Source: Thermoflexibacter sp. (lineage in GTDB: Bacteria; Bacteroidota; Bacteroidia; Cytophagales; Thermoflexibacteraceae). From it: a stretch of 12,829 nt of DNA. Both the position numbers and the translations under genes were made by a program. Each line of letters begins with the position of its first letter. Within the stretch, counting starts at the first letter, position 1. The stretch is taken from positions 1 through 12,829 of the forward strand of contig JALOMS010000059.1 of assembly GCA_025455345.1 (NCBI GenBank). The letters are read 5' to 3'. Below, one piece after another: positions 5,406-12,134 of the stretch. Below the pieces are notes generated by a model. That model searched no databases. It was not told the origin of the DNA and worked only from the letters and a program-made list of their open reading frames with translations.

Positions 5406-6440
5406 TTATTGAAACTGCTCATTTTTGATAAATTGCATTACATCATCTACCATGGCGGGAGAGCCAATGATAAGCGGAGAACGTTGGTGAATATTATGCG
5501 GTTCTATGTCTAAAATGCGTCTTTTGCCATCAGTAGCCTTACCGCCCGCTTGCTCTATGACAAAAGCCAGAGAATTACATTCGTACAGCAATCTTAGCTT
5601 GCCATTAGGAGATTTGGAAGTAGCAGGATAAAAGAAGATGCCACCTTTGAGTAGATTTCTATGAAAATCGGCAACCAAGGAGCCTACATAACGAGCAGTG
5701 TATTTTTGATTTCTACAATAAGTCAAATAAGATTTCGTACCTTCTGAAAAATCATTATAATTACCTTCATTATATGAAAAAATAGCTCCTAATTCCTTGA
5801 CTTTCATGTCGGGATAAGACAAGATAAATTCGCCAATCGTATGGTCATAAGTAAACCCATTGACACCATAGCCAGTGGTATAGGTGAGTATCATAGAGCT
5901 ACCATACAAGATGTACCCTCCCGCAACTTGGTTTGCGCCCTTTTGTAATACATCTTCTGCCGTAGGTGGCGTTCCTACGGGGGATTTGCGTCTATAAATA
6001 GAGAAAATAGTTCCTACGGGTATATTGGCATCTATGTTTGATGAGCCATCTAAGGGATCCATAGCTACGATGTATTTAGCGTCGTGATTGTCCGTATCTA
6101 TCATTTCCTCATCTTCTTCGGAAATAATAGCACAAACCTCTTGTCCACGCGTCAATGCCCTGATAAACCGCACATTAGCTACTACATCTAATTTTTGTTG
6201 GTCTTCACCTTGTACATTGCGCTCGCCCGCAGGACCTTCTATCCCTATCAATCCTGACCCCATGATTGCTTTATTGACGACCTTTGCGGCTAATCCTATA
6301 TCTCTCAAAATTTGGGAAAGTTCTCCTTTGGCATACGGAAATTCTTGTTGGCGTTGGGAAATGAAGCGGTCTAAAGTTGTGCCTATGGAAGCAACGAACT
6401 TATTAATTTCTGCATTTGTTTCTTTTTCTTGCGTTGTCAT
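5406..6440 (-). CDS. fbp: Fructose-1,6-bisphosphatase, class I
   Basis: Hydrolyses fructose 1,6-bisphosphate to fructose 6-phosphate in gluconeogenesis, in the cytoplasm. The 344-residue length is typical of class I enzymes. Clear motifs are the metal-binding acidic cluster SEEDEE (107-112), DPLDGSSNID (128-137, metal and phosphate site), NQKYTARYVGSLVADFHR (244-261, substrate contacts including the Tyr and Arg of the partner subunit) and the catalytic signature GKLRLLYECNSLAFVIEQAGG (280-300). The start is the ATG at 6438-6440. It follows the FabG-type gene on the same strand with 72 bases between, so it may be read through from that promoter. A TATCTTTG box at 6473-6480 suggests a second start of its own. 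I see no terminator directly after the stop; the first good one is at 5173-5210. Confidence 0.97.
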   Translation of the reverse strand: MTTQEKETNAEINKFVASIGTTLDRFISQRQQEFPYAKGELSQILRDIGLAAKVVNKAIMGSGLIGIEGPAGERNVQGEDQQKLDVVANVRFIRALTRGQEVCAIISEEDEEMIDTDNHDAKYIVAMDPLDGSSNIDANIPVGTIFSIYRRKSPVGTPPTAEDVLQKGANQVAGGYILYGSSMILTYTTGYGVNGFTYDHTIGEFILSYPDMKVKELGAIFSYNEGNYNDFSEGTKSYLTYCRNQKYTARYVGSLVADFHRNLLKGGIFFYPATSKSPNGKLRLLYECNSLAFVIEQAGGKATDGKRRILDIEPHNIHQRSPLIIGSPAMVDDVMQFIKNEQFQ

Positions 6441-6472
6441 GGTATTGTTATTTATTGGTTTGATTTACTGTA

Positions 6473-6480
6473 CAAAGATA
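6473..6480 (-). promoter_or_regulatory. TAnnTTTG promoter box in front of fbp
   Basis: On the minus strand TATCTTTG lies 32 bases before the fbp ATG and matches the -7 consensus, with GTAC following. No TTTG is seen at -33. In its place two copies of CTATCCAC (plus-strand GTGGATAG at 6481-6488 and 6501-6508) sit 20 bases apart, which could bind an activator that replaces the missing element. Confidence 0.45.
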
Positions 6481-6508
6481 GTGGATAGGTTTGTCTTTTT
6501 GTGGATAG
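6481..6508. repeat. Two direct repeats of GTGGATAG, 20 bases apart
   Basis: Identical 8-mers at 6481-6488 and 6501-6508 fill most of the gap between the FabG-type gene stop and the fbp box. The spacing is about two helical turns, so both face the same side of the DNA, as tandem regulator half-sites do. Confidence 0.45.
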
Positions 6509-6512
6509 TAGG

Positions 6513-7253
6513 CTAACTTGCCTGTCCACCGTTTACTCCTAAGACTTGTCCATTGACAAAAGATGCCTCTGATGAGGCAAGATAGAGGTAGGCGTATGCT
6601 ATATCTTTGGGTTCTCCCATTCGGCGCACAGGAATAGTATTGATTGTAGCCTGTTTTACTTCCTCTGGCATAGCATCTGTCATGTCTGTTTTTATGAATC
6701 CAGGGGCTACGGCATTGGCGGTGATGCCATATTTGCCTAATTCTTTTGCCCAAGTACGGCACATCGCTATGACTCCAGCCTTCGTTGCAGCATAGTTAGT
6801 TTGCCCAAAGTTTCCATGTACCCCCACTACGGAAGATGTACAGATAATCCTTCCATATTGTTTTTCGACCATATAAGGAACAACTGCTTTTGTACAATTA
6901 AAAACGCCTGTGAGATTTACGTCTATGACTTGCTGCCACTCTTGATGGGACATTTTTTGGAGGGTCTTATCTCTGGTAATTCCTGCATTATTTACTAAAA
7001 TATCAATTTTGCCGTAGCGATTGATGATGTCTTTGACGGCATTTTCTATGGATAGAATATCAGTGGTGGATACTTGCTGAAATTCACAAATGTAGCCCTT
7101 TGTGCTGATTTCATGAGCGGTAGCCTGCCCTGCCTCGATGAGCAAGTCCCAAATGATGACCTTAGCTCCTTCAGTACAGAAAACTTCAGCCGCCGCTTTA
7201 CCAATGCCTCTTGCGCCGCCTGTAATAATTGCAACTTTATCTTGTAAACGCAT
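6513..7253 (-). CDS. fabG: FabG-type short-chain dehydrogenase (3-oxoacyl-ACP reductase family)
   Basis: Classical SDR of 246 residues, expected to reduce a beta-ketoacyl thioester with NADPH in the cytoplasm. The cofactor loop TGGARGIG is at 11-18, NNAG at 88-91, and the catalytic set is Asn113, Ser140/141, Tyr154 and Lys158 in SSVVGVHGNFGQTNYAATK. PGFIKTDMT (184-192), RRMGEPKDIA (210-219) and the C-terminal GQVLGVNGG follow the FabG pattern. Gene neighbours do not form a fatty-acid cluster. It could therefore be a second FabG paralogue or an acetoacetyl-CoA reductase; the gene name is a best guess within the SDR family. The ATG is at 7251-7253, 22 bases after the expected transcription start of the promoter at 7281-7312. 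The gene lies 71 bases after the large sensor gene and 72 before fbp, all on the same strand. Confidence 0.9.
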   Translation of the reverse strand: MRLQDKVAIITGGARGIGKAAAEVFCTEGAKVIIWDLLIEAGQATAHEISTKGYICEFQQVSTTDILSIENAVKDIINRYGKIDILVNNAGITRDKTLQKMSHQEWQQVIDVNLTGVFNCTKAVVPYMVEKQYGRIICTSSVVGVHGNFGQTNYAATKAGVIAMCRTWAKELGKYGITANAVAPGFIKTDMTDAMPEEVKQATINTIPVRRMGEPKDIAYAYLYLASSEASFVNGQVLGVNGGQAS

Positions 7254-7280
7254 ATATTTATTATTAATTTTTGATTTTTA

Positions 7281-7312
7281 CAAACTTATTGCCTTTGCTT
7301 ACAAATTCCAAA
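7281..7312 (-). promoter_or_regulatory. Bacteroidota-type promoter for fabG (and fbp)
   Basis: On the minus strand: TTTG (7309-7312), exactly 20 bases, then TAAGTTTG (7281-7288), the full TTTG-N20-TAnnTTTG pattern. It lies between the sensor gene stop and the fabG ATG, so the fabG-fbp pair need not depend on sensor transcription. Confidence 0.7.
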
Positions 7313-7324
7313 AATCATTCACAC

Positions 7325-10300
7325 TTACATTTTTATACCTATCAAGGTTATATCATCTCTTTGTAGCTTTTCATCTACCATGTGATTAATCAATCGCGTA
7401 AGTAGTCTGATGTCTTGGACTTCCATTTTTTCTGAGGCAATTTCAGCTATCCACTCCTTGAGGCGAGTTGAGCCAATTTTCTCCTTTTCAGCATTGTTCT
7501 GGTCAGCATAACCATCAGTGGTAAGATAAATCATCGCTCCAGAAGGAAGGATAACTGTTTCTTGGACAAAGGGGTTATGGGCTACATTACGTCCACCACC
7601 GATAGAGCGTTTGTTGGCATTGAGCGTTTCTAATTTGCCTTCAACGACATAATAAAGAGGTCTTTTTGCGCCTGCAAAAGTAACTTTTGTAGTTTCATCT
7701 TGCTGTTTTTCCAACATACAAAGACAGACATCCATGCCATCATCATTGATTTTATTATCTTGTTTGAGAGCCGCCCTAATGCCCAAGTGCAATTCTTCTA
7801 AAATCTGGGCTGGTTCGTAGATTTTGCGCGTAATAATATCGTTTAAAATAGTATTGCCAATGATAGACATAAATGCACCAGGCACCCCATGCCCTGTACA
7901 ATCTATTGCGGCGATATAAGTCTTATTTTTAATGTGTTTGCACCAATAAAAATCACCAGAAACAATTGCCTGTGGAAGAAAAATCACAAAATATTCTCCT
8001 AAGGCACTCTTGAGTAGATGGTCATCGGGGAGTATGGCTTGCTGGATTTTTTCAGCGTATCGAATACTACTTAAGATATTTTCCTTATTTTGCTCTATCT
8101 CCTTTTTTGCTTCTGCTAAGTCTGTGTAATTGCGATAGTTGTCTATGGCAATAGAGGTAAATGTAGAGAGTGTTTTGAGGATATTTAGATTTTCTGGTGT
8201 ATAAGCATTTTTCTTATAATTCTGTACAGTCATTACACCAATACACTCTTCTTCTATCATCAGAGGGAGATAAATCAAAGACTGCGGACGATTTTTGATA
8301 GAAGTATTAATCTTTCCATCTTTTACATATTTATTGTACTCAATATCAAAATCATTAATGAGGATTTCCTTTTGATTCTCAATACACCAAAGAGAGAGAT
8401 GCTTGCCTTCGCTGGTAGAAAAATCGTGATAATAGCTTGATATTCTTTCTTTTCCAGAAAATCCTTGAAAAATTATTTTTTTAGTTTCCTTGTCCAAAAT
8501 CCCTATGCGGAACATATCCACATTGACCAAAGTCGTAATCTTATCAAAAACGGTCTCTATCACAAAATCATGGTGAGAAATGGTGGTGATTTTTTGACCT
8601 ATCTCACTAATTACTTGGATATCAGCAAAACTTTTTTCTATTTGGTTGCGCTGTTCTGAAATAGCAAGGTTTGCTTTTTCTAAAAATTCATTTTTGGCAA
8701 TAATATCTTGTTTCTGCGCCAAAATTTCATCTTGTTTGGATTGCAGTTCGTTATTGATATTGAGGATTTCATCTTTTTGTTTGGAAATCTCCAATGTTCG
8801 CTCCTGCACTTGACGCTCCAATCGCTTGTTTTGTTGTTGTACTTGATAAATTCTTGCTTTATAAAAACCATACACTATTCCGCCTATCAATATGATAATC
8901 AGCACTCTAAACCACCAAGTATCCCAAATTGCTTTTTGGACTTCTATGACTATTTTTGCTGGATTTTCGCTCCAGACTCCATCATTGTTACTTGCTTTGA
9001 CCATGAATGTATATCTGCCGCTTGGGAGGTTAGTATAAGTAACAGCGCGCAATTTGCTTGGTTTTGTCCATTCTTTGTCGTGTTCTTCCAATTTCCAAGA
9101 ATATTCATTTTTTTCGCTGTGGCGATAATTCAAGCCTACAAAATCAATGGTAAATGTATTTTGCTCATGTGTCAAAGTAATTTGTGCGGCTTGAGAAATA
9201 TGCTCTTTCAATGGAGAGTTTACGCCAATCGCCACATTTTTACCATTAATTTTAAATTGGGTGAGGTAAACCGCAGGTTGATAAATATTATTTTCAACAG
9301 AATCGGGATAAAAACCATTAAAACCACGATTCCCACCAAAGTACATTTTGCCTTCCTTATTTTTAAAAAAAGCTCCTGTGTTGAATTCATCAGATTGGAG
9401 GTTGTCATACTGGTCGTAGTTATGAAATTCGTTTTCTTTAAGCCAAAAATGAGAAAGCCCCGCATTGGTACTTAGCCAAAGATAGCCTTTTTTGTCTTCT
9501 AAGATGCCGTGTACGGTATTATTGGGCAAGCCATGTTTGCGATTAAAATTGGTGAATGTTCCCTTTATTTTGTCAAATTTATCTAAACCGCCATGTGTGC
9601 CTATCCAAATCGTACCTTTGGAATCTTCATAAATACTTTTGATACTGTTGTGTGTGAGAGAAAGAGAATCTTCTGGTTTATTTTTGAAAGAAATAAAATT
9701 TTCTGTTTTCTTATCAAAGCGATTTAATCCTCCTCCACCTGTCCCTATCCACAAGAAACCCTCCCTGTCTTGTAGGATAGTTTGTACCATATTGTCGCTC
9801 AGGGTGTAATCTGTAAAATCTGCAATATTGATATAGGCTTTAAAGACCTTATTATCAACATCAAATCTATTTAGCCCGCCCTCATACGTACCTATCCAAA
9901 GGATACCCATCTCATCTTCGAGTAGGGAAATGATATGGTCGTCGTTGAGCATATCATCTCTGTCTGAGTCTTTTCTAAACACTTGGAAGCTATTTTTCTG
10001 TATATCAAGATAGTTCAGACCATTACTCGTGCCTATCCATAATCCTCCTTTACGGCTTGGGAAAATACAAGTAACATAATTGTCGCTTAGACTATTTTTA
10101 CTTGATGGGTTGTTTTTAAAAGAAGAAAACTGTTTGGTGCGAATGTCGTATCTATTCAGCCCCCCCCCGCCTGTTCCTATCCATAAGATTTTATTATTAT
10201 CTTCGTAGAGTGCGGTGATAGTATTGTTAGTCAAAGAGTTATATTTCCCTATTTCATAGCTAAAATGCTCAAATTTATCTCTGCCTTCATCATGGATACT

Positions 10301-11323
10301 TAGCCCACCGCCATTAGTACCTATCCAAATTATTCCTGTTTTGTCTATATAAATCTGATTAATCAAATCCCTGCTCAAGCTTTGAGGGTTTTTAAAGTCA
10401 TTTCTAAAGATTTTGATTTTACTGTGGCTAATTTCTTTTGATTGATTGTTGATTCTTATCACTCCCCCTCCCAATGTTCCTAACCAAATATATCCCTTTC
10501 TGTCCTCAAGGATGCTCATTACTTGATTGAAATCCTTTTCATGCGAGGCAGGATAAGGCACGAAAGTAGAAAAGCGCATTTGTGTATCTATTTTTCTCAA
10601 TCCTTTGAGCGAGCCAATCCAATAGTTGCCTTGAGTATCTTGGAAAATACTTTGAATGAACTCATGCTTGAGGGAGTCGGGATAGGCTGGAAACAGTTGG
10701 AAATCTTTGCGCTCGTATGATTTGAATAAAATCCCACCTCCGTATGTACCAGCCAGTATATTGCCTTTTTTGTCTTCGTATAAGACTTTGATAGCCGCAT
10801 AAGTGTCTATATCATAATAGGAAGCAAACTGAAAATGGGTAAATTCTTTTCTTGGTCTATCTAAGCGAGAAATGCCCTCTTCTGTTCCTACCCACAAGTA
10901 TCCATTCTTATCTTCCAAAATTGTATATACCTTATTACTAATTAGGCTTTTAGCGGAGTCTTTGTGGTGCTTGTACGCAGAAAAAGTATAGGATTTCCTA
11001 TCAAAGCGATTTAATCCGTCTTGTGTACCTATCCATAAATTACCAATTTTGTCTTCATGAATCGCCCAAATTAAGTTATTAGAAATGCTTTGAGGGTTTT
11101 TGGGGTTATGCTTGAAATGAATAAACTCATATCCATCAAAGAGATTTAGACCATCTTGCGTGCCTATCCAGATAAATCCTTTGGAGTCTTGGAAAATACA
11201 GTTGGCATTATTACTGGAAAGTCCATTTTCTACGGAAAGACGGGCAAAATTTAGTTCCTCTTCCTGAGCAATTAGCGCAGTGCGTAATAAAAATAGGAAA
11301 ATCAAACTAAATAAATATCTCAT
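7325..11323 (-). CDS. Propeller-sensor signalling protein: 14 propeller motifs, Y_Y_Y, TM, coiled coil, GAF, SpoIIE phosphatase
   Basis: A 1332-residue one-pass membrane signalling protein. Residues 1-19 are a signal peptide ending near ALIAQ. Residues about 25-675 carry 14 propeller motifs of the W-I-G-T-x-x-G-L-x-x-F-D type, at roughly 52, 97, 144, 190, 235, 280, 333, 381, 429, 476, 525, 573, 616 and 661, enough for two seven-bladed wheels. A Y_Y_Y-type domain follows (about 715-795, with YSWKLEEHDKEW and LPSGRYTFMVKASNNDGVWSE). Residues about 805-822 form the membrane helix, and 824-900 a Gln/Glu/Lys-rich coiled coil. About 903-1063 is a GAF domain, then RYAEKIQQAILP and a SpoIIE/PP2C domain to the end. 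Likely metal Asp residues are D1124 (SGDFYW), D1141 (DCTGHGVPGA), D1270 (TTDGYADQ) and D1323/D1324 (QRDDITL). There is no histidine kinase, receiver or AraC output. By analogy with SpoIIE-type partner switching it would dephosphorylate an anti-sigma antagonist when a periplasmic ligand binds; no such partner gene is in the window. A G9 run lies at 10160-10168. Confidence 0.93.
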   Translation of the reverse strand: MRYLFSLIFLFLLRTALIAQEEELNFARLSVENGLSSNNANCIFQDSKGFIWIGTQDGLNLFDGYEFIHFKHNPKNPQSISNNLIWAIHEDKIGNLWIGTQDGLNRFDRKSYTFSAYKHHKDSAKSLISNKVYTILEDKNGYLWVGTEEGISRLDRPRKEFTHFQFASYYDIDTYAAIKVLYEDKKGNILAGTYGGGILFKSYERKDFQLFPAYPDSLKHEFIQSIFQDTQGNYWIGSLKGLRKIDTQMRFSTFVPYPASHEKDFNQVMSILEDRKGYIWLGTLGGGVIRINNQSKEISHSKIKIFRNDFKNPQSLSRDLINQIYIDKTGIIWIGTNGGGLSIHDEGRDKFEHFSYEIGKYNSLTNNTITALYEDNNKILWIGTGGGGLNRYDIRTKQFSSFKNNPSSKNSLSDNYVTCIFPSRKGGLWIGTSNGLNYLDIQKNSFQVFRKDSDRDDMLNDDHIISLLEDEMGILWIGTYEGGLNRFDVDNKVFKAYINIADFTDYTLSDNMVQTILQDREGFLWIGTGGGGLNRFDKKTENFISFKNKPEDSLSLTHNSIKSIYEDSKGTIWIGTHGGLDKFDKIKGTFTNFNRKHGLPNNTVHGILEDKKGYLWLSTNAGLSHFWLKENEFHNYDQYDNLQSDEFNTGAFFKNKEGKMYFGGNRGFNGFYPDSVENNIYQPAVYLTQFKINGKNVAIGVNSPLKEHISQAAQITLTHEQNTFTIDFVGLNYRHSEKNEYSWKLEEHDKEWTKPSKLRAVTYTNLPSGRYTFMVKASNNDGVWSENPAKIVIEVQKAIWDTWWFRVLIIILIGGIVYGFYKARIYQVQQQNKRLERQVQERTLEISKQKDEILNINNELQSKQDEILAQKQDIIAKNEFLEKANLAISEQRNQIEKSFADIQVISEIGQKITTISHHDFVIETVFDKITTLVNVDMFRIGILDKETKKIIFQGFSGKERISSYYHDFSTSEGKHLSLWCIENQKEILINDFDIEYNKYVKDGKINTSIKNRPQSLIYLPLMIEEECIGVMTVQNYKKNAYTPENLNILKTLSTFTSIAIDNYRNYTDLAEAKKEIEQNKENILSSIRYAEKIQQAILPDDHLLKSALGEYFVIFLPQAIVSGDFYWCKHIKNKTYIAAIDCTGHGVPGAFMSIIGNTILNDIITRKIYEPAQILEELHLGIRAALKQDNKINDDGMDVCLCMLEKQQDETTKVTFAGAKRPLYYVVEGKLETLNANKRSIGGGRNVAHNPFVQETVILPSGAMIYLTTDGYADQNNAEKEKIGSTRLKEWIAEIASEKMEVQDIRLLTRLINHMVDEKLQRDDITLIGIKM
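10160..10168 (-). repeat. Poly-G tract (nine G on the coding strand) inside the sensor gene
   Basis: Nine consecutive C on the plus strand read as GGG GGG GGG for Gly386-388 in the eighth propeller motif (WIGTGGGGLNRYD). The equivalent glycines in motif 11 are coded with mixed codons, so the pure run is not forced by the protein. In an AT-rich genome this is the longest G/C homopolymer of the window. Confidence 0.95.
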
Positions 11324-11482
11324 TATCAGGCAATAGTGAGTTTTTACTATGACTATTTTATTGGTTTAATTAGATATTAGCCTAAGAAGGTAATTTTTGA
11401 CATCAAAAATGATGTATTTTGTTGGCAAATATTATTGATAAAATTTTATACAAATTATCATTTTAAAGTAATTTTTTGTTTT
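11324..11482. other. Spacer between the nfeD-like and sensor genes
   Basis: 159 AT-rich bases with no ORF and no terminator with a T run after the nfeD-like stop. The only structure is a 6-bp inverted repeat ACATCA-AAAA-TGATGT at 11400-11415. A partial promoter-like pair TTTG...TATTTG is present on the minus strand but misses the consensus spacing, so the start of the sensor transcript is unclear. Confidence 0.4.
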
Positions 11483-11968
11483 CTAATTTGTCAAACTTTT
11501 GATTTCTTCTACAAATATTTTTTTTCCTTCTATTCTTACTATTTTGATTTGCTTGTTTACGTCTATCATGCCAGAGATACTTCTTACCTCGAAGTTTTCC
11601 CCACTAATCTCCGCATCACCTATCGGTCTAAGTATAGTCTTCGTAATACCAATGTCCCCTACGTTCAATATATATACAGGAATATCCTCATTTACCTTGC
11701 TATTAATGGATTTGTTCAAGGCAAATTTTTGCCAAAGGTTACTTTTGAATCCATAGAAAACAGAAACTGCATTAATAGCCGCCGTAATTAGGAAGATGAT
11801 ATTGCCCACATCACTCCCAAAATAAGAATAACTGAGATATACTCCCGCTCCGCTAAAAATAACGCTTAATATACCAGCAATTGTAATACCTGGTATAAAG
11901 AACATTTCTGCTAAGAGAAATATCAATCCAAGTAATAATAAGAAAAAAACAGTTAGCCACTCTATCAT
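11483..11968 (-). CDS. NfeD-like membrane protein
   Basis: From the ATG at 11966-11968 the product is 161 residues; a TTG two codons upstream is possible but unnecessary. Three hydrophobic segments (about 4-27, 29-47 and 54-73) are followed by a soluble C-terminal domain. The domain pattern GDIGITKTILRPIGDAEISGENFEVRS...IDVNKQIKIVRIEGKKIFVEE is the OB-fold signature of NfeD-like proteins (LRPxG, then VxxxEGxxxxV). This is the short, protease-lacking form. Such proteins usually partner a flotillin or FloA-like scaffold in membrane microdomains, but no flotillin gene is adjacent here: the next gene downstream, 159 bases away, is the propeller sensor. Its divergent neighbour is the RseP-type protease, so both genes at this junction concern the membrane. 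Confidence 0.85.
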   Translation of the reverse strand: MIEWLTVFFLLLLGLIFLLAEMFFIPGITIAGILSVIFSGAGVYLSYSYFGSDVGNIIFLITAAINAVSVFYGFKSNLWQKFALNKSINSKVNEDIPVYILNVGDIGITKTILRPIGDAEISGENFEVRSISGMIDVNKQIKIVRIEGKKIFVEEIKSLTN

Positions 11969-11971
11969 ATT

Positions 11972-11979
11972 CAAATATA
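11972..11979 (-). promoter_or_regulatory. TAnnTTTG box immediately before the nfeD-like ATG
   Basis: On the minus strand TATATTTG ends 3 bases before the ATG. If it is a true -7 box, transcription would begin at or next to the ATG, giving a leaderless message. A TTG lies 22 bases upstream, slightly beyond usual spacing. Confidence 0.35.
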
Positions 11980-12030
11980 TAAATTTTAGTCATAAATCAC
12001 ACAAGTATAAGAAAAAAAATGCAATTTTAT

Positions 12031-12038
12031 TATCTTTG
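12031..12038 (+). promoter_or_regulatory. TAnnTTTG promoter box upstream of the RseP-type gene
   Basis: TATCTTTG followed by TGCG matches the -7 consensus. No clear TTTG lies at -33. It would give a leader of about 90 bases before the ATG at 12135. Confidence 0.5.
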
Positions 12039-12134
12039 TGCGTTTTACAAACTTTGTTTGAGTATAAAATGTTAATATTTAACTATTAGGTACATCAACC
12101 ACATAAAAAAGCATAAAATAATAACACATACAGC

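Noticed and set aside
6513..7253. PhaB-type acetoacetyl-CoA reductase as the product name
   Set aside because: The motifs fit both FabG and PhaB; without phaA or phaC nearby there is no support for polyhydroxyalkanoate synthesis.
8708..9475. Plus-strand 255-codon ORF rich in Phe, Ile and Cys
   Set aside because: It is wholly antisense to the Y_Y_Y, membrane and coiled-coil part of the sensor gene, whose frame has clear domain motifs; the ORF has no family signature.
9380..11270. Repeated short motifs (CCTATCCA and related) along the sensor gene, as a DNA repeat array
   Set aside because: They code for the repeated WIGT...GL propeller motif at irregular spacing; the protein repeats explain them, so this is not a CRISPR or other DNA-level array.
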